DNA from: Alkalihalobacillus sp. TS-13 | Lineage (GTDB): Bacteria; Bacillota; Bacilli; Bacillales; Fictibacillaceae | DNA: 64,000 bases | Direction: 5' to 3' | Assembly (NCBI RefSeq): GCF_019720915.1 | Contig: NZ_JAHKSI010000003.1 | Coordinates: 1-64,000, forward strand | Shown here: piece after piece, positions 57,400 to 64,000 of the stretch | Numbering within the stretch: the stretch's first letter is position 1 | Layout: each line of letters begins with the position of its first letter | Translations under genes and position numbers: made by a program | Notes under the pieces: generated by a model | Seen by the model: only the letters and a program-made list of their open reading frames with translations | Database searches by the model: none | Told to the model about the DNA's origin: nothing

Positions 57400-58128
57400 A
57401 TGTGGATGCAGGTATACAAAGGTGGAGCTGCCGGACTGAAAAGCGTCTTGTTCATCGGCAAAAACTATCGCGTTAAAGCAGTCAATCACAACGGAAAACT
57501 TGAAGCAAAGGTACAACCGCTACATAAGGGTGAAGGCAAGCTGGATACTTTTCTGAACAGAATTCCTTTTGTCAGAGGCATCTGGTCGATCGTCAAAGCG
57601 ATGATGAATGTGTACAAGCAGCTCGTCCTGGCATTTGCTGCGCTTTTTTTATTAGGGAAAGCCTTGCCAGGTGGACAGGGCACGAGCAGTGTGCCTTTAA
57701 CGGAAAAAGAATGGTTCTTTTCAGTAGCAATGATCGTAATAGCGGGTCTAGTCATCCGGTTCACGAGCATTTCGAAGTATCATGCGGCTGAGCATATGGT
57801 TGCGCATTGCGAGGACAAAAACCTCCCATTGACCTATGAAAATGTTGCGAACCAGCCAAGAGTCCATCCGCGCTGCGGGACGAATCTTGTTGTGTTCATC
57901 GTTTTCAACACAATACTCTTTTCCTTTTTCTTGGAGAGTATGCTCCTTACCATGCTGATTGCGTGGAGCATCGGCTATGAAATGTTCCGTATGAAGAGAA
58001 GCCGCTTGAAGCCATTTTATAAGCTAGGCTCTTTCCTGCAATACTACTGTTTTACCAGCAAGCCTGAGGAAAAACACCTCAACATCGCAATCGAAAGCAT
58101 GAAAACGTTAAAAAGCGTAGAAGCATAA
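57400..58128 (+). CDS. DUF1385 membrane protein (YqhQ-like)
   Basis: 242 residues. N-terminal YKGGAAGLKSVLFIGKNYRVKAV; RIPFVRGIWSIVKAM is the family's conserved R-G-x-W block. Transmembrane segments are at about 75-95, 108-128, 175-195 and 195-210. The conserved core ISKYHAAEHMVAHCEDKNLPLTYENVANQPRVHPRCGTN (about 130-168) contains His/Cys residues that could bind metal. DUF1385 function is unknown. ATG 57400 sits 6 nt after AAAAGGAA; 57385 and 57406 are alternatives. Followed by a strong terminator. Confidence 0.88.
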   Translation: MWMQVYKGGAAGLKSVLFIGKNYRVKAVNHNGKLEAKVQPLHKGEGKLDTFLNRIPFVRGIWSIVKAMMNVYKQLVLAFAALFLLGKALPGGQGTSSVPLTEKEWFFSVAMIVIAGLVIRFTSISKYHAAEHMVAHCEDKNLPLTYENVANQPRVHPRCGTNLVVFIVFNTILFSFFLESMLLTMLIAWSIGYEMFRMKRSRLKPFYKLGSFLQYYCFTSKPEEKHLNIAIESMKTLKSVEA

Positions 58129-58130
58129 TT

Positions 58131-58165
58131 TGAGCCCCCGGCAATACAGCCGGGGGCTTTTTTTG
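58131..58165 (+). terminator. DUF1385 gene terminator
   Basis: AGCCCCCGGC-AATACA-GCCGGGGGCTTTTTTT. Confidence 0.93.
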
Positions 58166-58168
58166 CAC

Positions 58169-58257
58169 TTAAAGAAAGTATAAAAATACTTTCTTGAGTA
58201 TAAGCGCAACTAAGGCTAAGACTGCGCCAATGGCTTGGCTTTGCCAAGTTTTCTTTA
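58169..58257 (+). repeat. MITE-like 90-bp element, copy 3
   Basis: Starts CTTAAAGAAAGTAT and ends GGCTTTGCCAAGTTTTCTTTA. Slightly diverged from the other two copies (TAAGACTGCGCCAATGG centre). Again directly after a terminator. Confidence 0.75.
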
Positions 58258-58295
58258 GGAATTTAAATTGGAATAAAAATCATCCCAAGGTACGG

Positions 58296-58354
58296 TTGTA
58301 AAACGCTTTCAACTATTTTATACTTTCACTAAATCGATTTACTAAATCGGTTTA
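58296..58354 (+). promoter_or_regulatory. Promoter, cre-like site and two LacI-type operators
   Basis: -35 TTGTAA (58296-58301), 17-bp spacer, -10 TATACT (58319-58324). GTAAAACGCTTTCA (58298-58311) is cre-like and overlaps the -35. TAAATCGATTTA (58330-58341) and TAAATCGGTTTA (58343-58354) are adjacent palindromes with the central CG typical of LacI-family operators, placed to block elongation. They are probably bound by the regulator encoded next. Confidence 0.65.
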
Positions 58355-58387
58355 GTTTTCACAAAAAGTTAGATTAGGAGTTCTTAT

Positions 58388-59389
58388 ATGAAAAGGATCA
58401 CAATAGCAGAAGTTGCAAAGCATGCGGAAGTTTCCAAGAGTACAGTATCCCAATATTTGAATCAGCGCTATGACTATATGGGTGAAAAGACGAAAGAACG
58501 GATCAAGAAAGCGATCGATGAGTTGGGCTATAGTCCTAATATCATGGCGAGAGGCTTGAAGCAGAAATCATCGACGACGATCGGCGTTATCGTCGCCAAC
58601 ATCTTACACGTGTTCTCCACCCAGGTCATCCGGGCGATCGAGGATTTCTGTAATGAAAAAGGGTTCCATGTCATCGTCTGCAATGCGGATGATGATCCAG
58701 CAAAAGAAAAAAAGTACATCGAAATGCTCTGGGCAAAACAAGTCGACGGAATCATCGCCTTTCCTACAGGGGGAAATGTCGATTTGTTCAAAAAGTTGAT
58801 TGATGCCCAGTATCCAGTTGTATTCATTGACCGGATCGTCCCTGGCATTTCGATCAACACGCTCCTCCTTGATAACGAAAAGGCTTCCCTGCTAGCTGTG
58901 GAGGAATTCATGGAAAGAGGCTATGAGCGGATCGGAATCATCTCACCGCCACTCGGTAGAAATCTGACGCCAAGGGTGGAACGGGTCGAAGGGTATAAAA
59001 AAGCGTTGGAAAAACATAATAGGCCGGTCAACCCGAAATACATCATCAGCGGGGAAATCAACGACATGCAAGCAAAGATCGAAAACATGATGAAACTCCC
59101 GGATCCGCCCGACGCGATATTCGCCGTTAATGACCGTACTTTATTCGAGGTGCTTGCTTATACGAAAAAATATCGGATCAGGATACCGGAGGACCTCGCA
59201 CTGATCAATATCGATGATGTATCGTTTGCCAGTATATACAGTCCAGCTTTGTCGACAATCATACAACCTGCATTCGAAATGGGGAATAAGGCGGCAGAAA
59301 TTCTCATCAACCTGATCATCGACAAAGACAACGGGGATACAGAGATCTACCGTTTTGAACCACAACTGATCGTAAGGGAATCTTGTTGA
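58388..59389 (+). CDS. LacI family transcriptional regulator
   Basis: 333 residues. N-terminal LacI HTH and hinge (ITIAEVAKHAEVSKSTVSQY ... NIMARGLK, residues 3-55). A periplasmic-binding-protein-like effector domain follows from about 60 (TTIGVIVANILHVFSTQVI ... DLALINIDDVSFASIYSPALSTIIQPAFEMG). It probably represses its own gene and the hxlB-TRAP-hxlA genes downstream through the palindromes 34-58 nt upstream, and is released by a sugar or sugar phosphate. RBS TTAGGAG. The next gene begins 24 nt later on the same strand. Confidence 0.93.
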   Translation: MKRITIAEVAKHAEVSKSTVSQYLNQRYDYMGEKTKERIKKAIDELGYSPNIMARGLKQKSSTTIGVIVANILHVFSTQVIRAIEDFCNEKGFHVIVCNADDDPAKEKKYIEMLWAKQVDGIIAFPTGGNVDLFKKLIDAQYPVVFIDRIVPGISINTLLLDNEKASLLAVEEFMERGYERIGIISPPLGRNLTPRVERVEGYKKALEKHNRPVNPKYIISGEINDMQAKIENMMKLPDPPDAIFAVNDRTLFEVLAYTKKYRIRIPEDLALINIDDVSFASIYSPALSTIIQPAFEMGNKAAEILINLIIDKDNGDTEIYRFEPQLIVRESC

Positions 59390-59413
59390 AATACATAAGG
59401 GAGGGTGAGTGTT

Positions 59414-59971
59414 ATGGAAAAGATCATCAAGACAGTTGCTTCAGAAATACAGGAAGTTTTAGGAAGAGTGGACACCGATGAGGCGATTCGGCTTGCAGAT
59501 GAATTGAATCAAGTGAAACGGATCTTTGTGGCGGGTACAGGACGTTCCGGTTTGATCGGCAAAGTATTCGCGATGCGGTTGATGCATAGCAATTTTCCAA
59601 TCTATGTCGTGGGAGAGACGATCACCCCCAGCATCAAAACCGGTGATCTATTGGTCCTCATCTCTGGTTCAGGGAGTACAGGTTCACTCGTGCAATACGC
59701 AGAAAAAGCCAAAGAGATTGATGCAAAGGTTGCTTTAGTGACGACGAATAAGGATTCGGCCATCGGGCGGATCAGTGATTTCTTGCTCACGATACCTGCA
59801 GCTACCAAGAAACGCCTTCCATCGGAGCCGGATACGATCCAGCCGCTGGGAAGCCAGTTTGATCAATCGGCTCACCTGCTATTGGATGCGATCATCGTCT
59901 ATCTCCTCGAACAGCAGCCTGAAGGGAACAGCCATTCCAAATTAAACCAAAAACATGCAAACCTTGAGTAG
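59414..59971 (+). CDS. hxlB: 6-phospho-3-hexuloisomerase-like SIS-domain protein
   Basis: 185 residues, the length of B. subtilis HxlB. SIS fold with sugar-phosphate loop VAGTGRSGLIGKVFAMRLMH (about residues 36-55) and ISGSGSTGSLVQYAEKAK (about 85-102). The C-terminal PLGSQFDQSAHLLLDAIIVYLLE is the family's catalytic-His region. Interconverts hexulose 6-phosphate and fructose 6-phosphate in the ribulose monophosphate route. Here its partner hxlA lies four genes away across a TRAP transporter, suggesting a sugar-catabolic rather than formaldehyde role. ATG 59414 preferred over GTG 59405. Confidence 0.87.
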   Translation: MEKIIKTVASEIQEVLGRVDTDEAIRLADELNQVKRIFVAGTGRSGLIGKVFAMRLMHSNFPIYVVGETITPSIKTGDLLVLISGSGSTGSLVQYAEKAKEIDAKVALVTTNKDSAIGRISDFLLTIPAATKKRLPSEPDTIQPLGSQFDQSAHLLLDAIIVYLLEQQPEGNSHSKLNQKHANLE

Positions 59972-60109
59972 ACAGGGGAGGATTCAATCCACCCCATTTA
60001 CGATGAATTGAAAGCGGTCACAGTCTTGCGGGTAAGCACTAAACGAAAAAGCCCTCATGCAATTTAGGCTTAAAGCGTGATCATAATCTATAAATGGAGG
60101 TATACCAAC

Positions 60110-61132
60110 ATGAGCAAAATCAAATACGGCTTCATTTTTCTGATTATTGCAACGATTGCAATCATTTCCGGTTGCAACACAGACGAAGCGGATCCAAATG
60201 GAGATGGGAAGATCAAAATCATTGCTGCTCATAACCAGACATCTCCTGATAATCCGTTCCAGGTCGGTTTATTGAAATTTAAAGAGGTTGCCGAAAAGGA
60301 ATCAAACGGATCGATTGAAGTCGAAGTGCATGCCGGTACGATCGGGACGGAGGAATCACAGCTGGTCGAAAAACTTCAACTCGGTGCTGCAGATGTTGTG
60401 CTTGCATCCCCTGGTTTCATGACCCAGACGGGCATAAGGGAAATCGATCTATTTTCCGCACCGTATCTGTTCAAAGACTATGACCATTGGTTGAAAACCG
60501 TTGATGGGGAAGTCGGAAAAGAAATGGCGGAAATCATCAATGAAAAATCCGATAATTCCTTTAAACTATTAGGCTATTGGACAGCTGGTGTGCGGCATTA
60601 TTATGGGAAGAAACCAATCGAATCAGTGGAAGACCTGAAGGGTGTTTCGCTACGGACACAAACATCCGGAGTCATTTCAGATTTCTGGAAGAAAACAGGA
60701 GCCATCCCATCCAATATAGCATGGGGCGAACTGTACCAGGGCTTGCAGCAGGATGTCGTCGATTCGTCTGAAAACGCTTACCCGTTTTTCGTCCAGCAGG
60801 CCCACCATACGACTCCGAACGGAAAATATATATCGGAAACGGCCCACGACTACACGACAAGACTATTATTGATCAATGGCGAGAAATTCGATGACTACTC
60901 AAAGGAACATCAGGAAATCATCTTGCAGGCGGCAAAGGAATCGGTGAAGGCAGAACGTGAAGAAACCCTCAAACAGGACATCGAATATAAGGAAAAAGCG
61001 ATCGAAGAAGGGGCGGTCGTCAACGAGATCGATCGAGAACCTTTCATCGAGATCGCCAAGCCTATATTGGATGACTTCGCTACAGAGATCGAGGCAGAAG
61101 AACTATTGAATAAGATCAGAGAACTAGACTAA
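60110..61132 (+). CDS. dctP: TRAP transporter substrate-binding lipoprotein, DctP family
   Basis: 340 residues. Signal peptide with lipobox ISGC (Cys about residue 22), so it is tethered to the outer face of the membrane. DctP family: IIAAHNQTSPDNPFQVGLLKFKEVAEKES, HAGTIGTEESQLVEKLQLGAADVVLAS, and GVSLRTQTSGVISDFWKKTGAIP with the Arg (about 186) that usually binds the substrate carboxylate. This implies an organic-acid or sugar-acid substrate. ATG 60110, after TGGAGG, is preferred over an upstream ATG. First gene of the dctPQM set. Confidence 0.92.
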   Translation: MSKIKYGFIFLIIATIAIISGCNTDEADPNGDGKIKIIAAHNQTSPDNPFQVGLLKFKEVAEKESNGSIEVEVHAGTIGTEESQLVEKLQLGAADVVLASPGFMTQTGIREIDLFSAPYLFKDYDHWLKTVDGEVGKEMAEIINEKSDNSFKLLGYWTAGVRHYYGKKPIESVEDLKGVSLRTQTSGVISDFWKKTGAIPSNIAWGELYQGLQQDVVDSSENAYPFFVQQAHHTTPNGKYISETAHDYTTRLLLINGEKFDDYSKEHQEIILQAAKESVKAEREETLKQDIEYKEKAIEEGAVVNEIDREPFIEIAKPILDDFATEIEAEELLNKIRELD

Positions 61133-61151
61133 CAGCTTGGGAGGGAATTCT

Positions 61152-61661
61152 ATGAAACGTTTCGTACAAGTTCTTGAAAGGTTGCAAATGACAGTCGCCA
61201 TCCTATTCTTATCTATTTTCTTTTTCGTCATCATGTTACAGATCATCACGAGGCATTTAGGCATTTCGATCATCTGGACTGAGGAGGTCGCCAATTATTC
61301 GTTCATTTGGGCGATCTTCATGGGAGCAGCGATCATGGTCAATCGCCGTGAGCATTTCAACTTTGATTTTATCCTGAAAAACTTGAAAGGGAAGCGGAAA
61401 ACCTCTTTGAAAATAGTCAATGATCTGGTGCTCATCACGTTCAATGTATTCATCTTCCTATTAGGTGTCCAGGTCGCAGTCGAATTCTGGAATTATACAT
61501 GGGCATCGATCCCTGATATGAAAATGGGGTATATATGGATGTCCGTTCCGATCATGGCCGGAACGATGATCATCTATTCCTTTTCACATCTGATTGATCA
61601 TGTCCAGACAGTTAAAGCGGGTCAAGTCCATACAGGAAAAGCGAAGGAGGTCAATGGATAA
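61152..61661 (+). CDS. dctQ: TRAP transporter small permease, DctQ family
   Basis: 169 residues, four transmembrane segments (MTVAILFLSIFFFVIMLQIITR; EEVANYSFIWAIFMGAAIMV; IVNDLVLITFNVFIFLLGVQVAV; GYIWMSVPIMAGTMIIYSFSHL). WTEEVANYSFIWAIFMGAA is the DctQ hallmark. Pairs with the large subunit encoded next, whose ATG overlaps this stop. RBS GGGAGGG. Separate, not fused, Q and M subunits. Confidence 0.92.
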   Translation: MKRFVQVLERLQMTVAILFLSIFFFVIMLQIITRHLGISIIWTEEVANYSFIWAIFMGAAIMVNRREHFNFDFILKNLKGKRKTSLKIVNDLVLITFNVFIFLLGVQVAVEFWNYTWASIPDMKMGYIWMSVPIMAGTMIIYSFSHLIDHVQTVKAGQVHTGKAKEVNG

Positions 61662-62947
61662 TGGGGTTTCTATTACTTGCACTCTTCATCGTCTTGATGT
61701 TGATCGGGGTTCCGATTGCATTCGTCATCGGTATTGTTGCATTAGTCGGGATTTCCGGCATTCCTTACACACCTGAAGCCACGGTTTCGATGAAAATGGT
61801 CAATGGCCTCGATTCGTTTGTCCTGTTGGCTATTCCATTATTCATCCTTGCAGCCAATTTGATGAACTCAGGTAAAATATCCGAGAAGTTGATCAATCTT
61901 GCGCTCGCCATCGTCGGGCCAATCCGTGGCGGGCTGGCACACGCGAATATCCTCGTATCAATGATGTTTGCCGGTGTTTCCGGAGCATCACAGGCTGATA
62001 CGGCTGGTGTCGGGAAAATTCTGATCCCGAGCATGAGGAATAAAGGATATGAAAAAGAAACGGCCGTAGGTGTCACATCCGCCTCGTCAACGATAGGTGT
62101 CGTCATCCCACCAAGCATCCCGATGATTATCTTCGCTGGTCTGACCAATGCGTCTATCGGTGCATTATTTCTCGGTGGTATCGTTCCAGGGATCCTGATC
62201 GGGCTGGCCATGATGATCATGATGTACTTCATTGCCGTCAAACGAAATTATCCGAAAGCGGCACGGGTCGAATTCAAGCAATTTTTCCGGATGTTCGCTG
62301 AAGCTTTTCCGGCATTATTGACACCAGTCATCATCATCGGCGGGATCATCTCAGGATTCTTCACAGCGACAGAGGCTGCAGCAATTGCATCCTTATATAC
62401 ACTGCTCGTCTGTATGTTTTACTATAAAACATTGAAACTGAAAGACTTGCCGAAGATTTTGATGGAGACGTTAGCATTAAGCTCCTTATCCCTGTTTGCA
62501 TTGGCTGCTGCGAGTGCATTGGGAGAGCTGTTGAGTTATTACCGCCTAGGAACGATGGCACAGGAATTCTTTACGAACAATATCGGAGCAGAATGGTTGT
62601 TCATCCTCATCATCATCGCATTCTTCCTGTTTGTCGGAACGTTCATGGATGCGATTCCAGCGATGATCTTGTTCGTGCCGGTCATCCTGCCGACAGCGCT
62701 CGAGTTTGGAATCGACCCGGTCCACCTTGGGCTGATCGTCGTCATCACATTAGCCGTCGGTCTGATCACGCCGCCTTATGGCTTGTGCCTTCTACTCGCA
62801 GCAAAGATTGGCGATATGTCCATTGAACGGTCGTTTGTCGCCGTCATTCCATATATTGCGATCATCCTGGTCGTATTGCTGTTCATCGCGTTTTTCCCGG
62901 ATATCGCATTCTTCATCCCTAAGATGTTGAATCCTGGAATGTTTTAA
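61661..62947 (+). CDS. dctM: TRAP transporter large permease, DctM family
   Basis: 428 residues, about 12 transmembrane segments. Family blocks: GVPIAFVIGIVALVG, LDSFVLLAIPLFILAANLMN, FAGVSGASQADTAGVGKILIPSM and VVIPPSIPMIIFAGL. It is the Na+-coupled membrane translocator of the DctP-bound substrate. Full length, starting on the last base of dctQ. The hxlA gene follows 88 nt later. Confidence 0.94.
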   Translation: MGFLLLALFIVLMLIGVPIAFVIGIVALVGISGIPYTPEATVSMKMVNGLDSFVLLAIPLFILAANLMNSGKISEKLINLALAIVGPIRGGLAHANILVSMMFAGVSGASQADTAGVGKILIPSMRNKGYEKETAVGVTSASSTIGVVIPPSIPMIIFAGLTNASIGALFLGGIVPGILIGLAMMIMMYFIAVKRNYPKAARVEFKQFFRMFAEAFPALLTPVIIIGGIISGFFTATEAAAIASLYTLLVCMFYYKTLKLKDLPKILMETLALSSLSLFALAAASALGELLSYYRLGTMAQEFFTNNIGAEWLFILIIIAFFLFVGTFMDAIPAMILFVPVILPTALEFGIDPVHLGLIVVITLAVGLITPPYGLCLLLAAKIGDMSIERSFVAVIPYIAIILVVLLFIAFFPDIAFFIPKMLNPGMF

Positions 62948-63035
62948 TGGATGAACGATAAACGACAATCAAGCCATACGTTTAAGGTGTAACAGAGAAA
63001 CATGGTGAAATTGAACAATAAAGTGAGGTTTTATG

Positions 63036-63662
63036 ATGAAACTGCAATTGGCATTGGACAGGTTGACGAAGGACGAGTGCTTTCGGATCGTTGAAGAAAC
63101 GAAGGAGAGCATTGATATCATAGAGGTCGGAACAGGTGTCATCAAAGAGTATGGAATGGCGATCGTACGGGAGATGAGGAACCGCTACCCGGATCATGTG
63201 ATTCTTGCGGATATGAAGACCTGTGATGCGGGCAGGCACGAAGCACTTCAAGTGTTTGAAGCGGGCGCAGACATCGCGACGGTCATGGCATTCTCAGCTG
63301 GGCAGACGATCACGGACACTTTGAGAATCGCACATGAAACAGAAAAGCAGATCATGATCGATTTGTTGGAGGTACATGAAAAGGAAAAGGTTGCGGCACT
63401 AGAAAAGCTCGGTGTCCGTCTCGTAAGCCTCCACATCGGCAAAGACAAGCAGACAGAGGGTGCCTTTGATACCGAGTTGTTTTCATTGATCAAGGAATTC
63501 GATTTTGAAGTAGCCGTGGCAGGTGGTGTGAATCTGGATTCCCTGCCGTCGATCCTTCAAGAAAGGCCGGATATTATCATCGCCGGCAGTGCAATCACCG
63601 GTTCAGAGCAACCGAAGGAAACAGCCGTAAATATGAAAAAGATGATGGCTGACTATATGTAG
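63036..63662 (+). CDS. hxlA: 3-hexulose-6-phosphate synthase-like protein
   Basis: 208 residues, OMP decarboxylase superfamily barrel (HPS/KGPDC group). Starts KLQLALDRLTK. The catalytic DxKxxD is LADMKTCDAGRHEA (about residues 58-71), and the phosphate site is VAVAGGVNLDSLP and IIAGSAITGSEQP. HPS joins formaldehyde and ribulose 5-phosphate, or runs in reverse; close relatives decarboxylate 3-keto-gulonate 6-phosphate. Context with TRAP and LacI genes leaves both open. ATG 63036 has AGTGAGG at good spacing; 63033 is also possible. Last gene of the cluster. Confidence 0.87.
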   Translation: MKLQLALDRLTKDECFRIVEETKESIDIIEVGTGVIKEYGMAIVREMRNRYPDHVILADMKTCDAGRHEALQVFEAGADIATVMAFSAGQTITDTLRIAHETEKQIMIDLLEVHEKEKVAALEKLGVRLVSLHIGKDKQTEGAFDTELFSLIKEFDFEVAVAGGVNLDSLPSILQERPDIIIAGSAITGSEQPKETAVNMKKMMADYM

Positions 63663-63672
63663 AAATAACTGT

Positions 63673-63711
63673 TAAGCAAGGGGGTACTGACGGCCTCTTT
63701 GCTTTTCTTTA
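63673..63711 (+). terminator. Terminator of the hxl-TRAP cluster
   Basis: AAGCAAGGGGG ... CCTCTTTGCTT with G-U pairs, followed by TTCTTT. Confidence 0.65.
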
Positions 63712-63783
63712 TGTTTTTGTTATTCGTCTTCCGGATGTGCTACAATCAGATAAGAATTTTACGAGCGGAAGAAGGAAAATTAG

Positions 63784-64000
63784 ATGGCAAAACAAGCCTT
63801 ACCAGTTCAAAAAAACGATATCATCGACGTCACATTCGAAGACCTGTCCCATGATGGTGCGGGTGTCGCAAAAGTCGACGGCTACACGCTTTTTGTTCCA
63901 AGAGGCCTTCCTGGTGAAGAAGCGAAGGTCAAAGTAATTAAGACGAAGAAAGGATTCGGATTCGGAAAACTGTTGGAAGTGACGAAAGAAAGTGAACATC
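63784..64000 (+). CDS. rlmCD: 23S rRNA (uracil-C5)-methyltransferase RlmCD, 5' end (partial)
   Basis: The first 72 codons only; the gene runs off the window. The N-terminal TRAM domain is visible: [41 protein letters not shown], followed by [14 protein letters not shown]. This closely matches the start of B. subtilis YefA/RlmCD as I remember it, which makes m5U747 and m5U1939 in 23S rRNA. In B. subtilis this gene directly follows dgkB, so it marks the return to the ancestral gene order. RBS GAAGAAGG. Confidence 0.88.
   Translation, partial: MAKQALPVQKNDIIDVTFEDLSHDGAGVAKVDGYTLFVPRGLPGEEAKVKVIKTKKGFGFGKLLEVTKESEH

Noticed and set aside
42076-63783. Genomic island with integrase or prophage
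   Set aside because: No integrase, transposase, tRNA target or direct-repeat att sites were found; only a gene-order difference is supported.

Overview
The window is a chromosome segment from a low-to-moderate GC member of the Bacillaceae. Three things support this: AGGAGG-type ribosome binding sites with frequent GTG/TTG starts, gene order almost collinear with the Bacillus subtilis rrn-yebE-yebG-pur-yerA/B/C-pcrB-pcrA-ligA-camS ... gatCAB-dgkB-rlmCD region, and protein sequences closest to that family as I remember them. I cannot fix the genus.

Layout. 1-0.9 kb: 3' end of a 23S rRNA, a Bacillaceae-1-type RNA in the spacer, a 5S rRNA with terminator, then a second copy that keeps only the 3' two thirds of 5S plus the terminator. 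1-5 kb: small accessory genes (P-loop protein, NDT-like protein, YsnE acetyltransferase, PPOX protein, DUF3243, YebE-like, NETI protein). 5-19 kb: the complete 12-gene purine operon purEKBCSQLFMNHD, led by two PurR boxes and a guanine riboswitch with its terminator. 19-29.5 kb: yerA, yerB, yerC, pcrB, pcrA, ligA and camS homologues. 30-37 kb: proline/glutamate use (P5C dehydrogenase, PutP with a 37-residue partner), a YitT protein, and a divergent EamA exporter/MocR regulator pair. 37.5-42 kb: gatCAB and dgkB. 42-63.7 kb: a stretch that in B. subtilis does not lie between dgkB and rlmCD. It holds maa, a CtaG-like/DUF2243 pair, tiny membrane proteins, DUF421, a frameshifted C45-type acyltransferase, an ECF sigma/DUF4179 pair, DinB, a possible attenuated DUF1062 gene, two secreted gamma-glutamyltransferases (the second with an inserted lectin-like domain), DUF1385, and a LacI-hxlB-TRAP(PQM)-hxlA sugar cluster. 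The window ends inside rlmCD.

The most unusual content is between genes. Several unrelated short motifs recur at fixed spacing inside intergenic gaps: TGTCCAG every 21 nt (two six-copy arrays on opposite strands), TTCGGwGCA every 20-21 nt, GGCC-type every 21 nt, GTGCCWGGCAC every 48 nt (five loci), TAACGGACA every 51 nt (two loci), TTGTAG every 20 nt and AAACGTTTGAT in 56-nt pairs. Three of these arrays split the purine operon. There are also a ~90-bp MITE-like element (three copies plus a fragment) and three copies of an RNA with paired RUCCU loops supported by compensatory changes. These arrays, a possible orphan riboswitch at 51.7-51.9 kb, and the lectin-like insertion in the second GGT are the best candidates for follow-up. 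No computation or database search was possible; assignments rest on reading and memory of the families.
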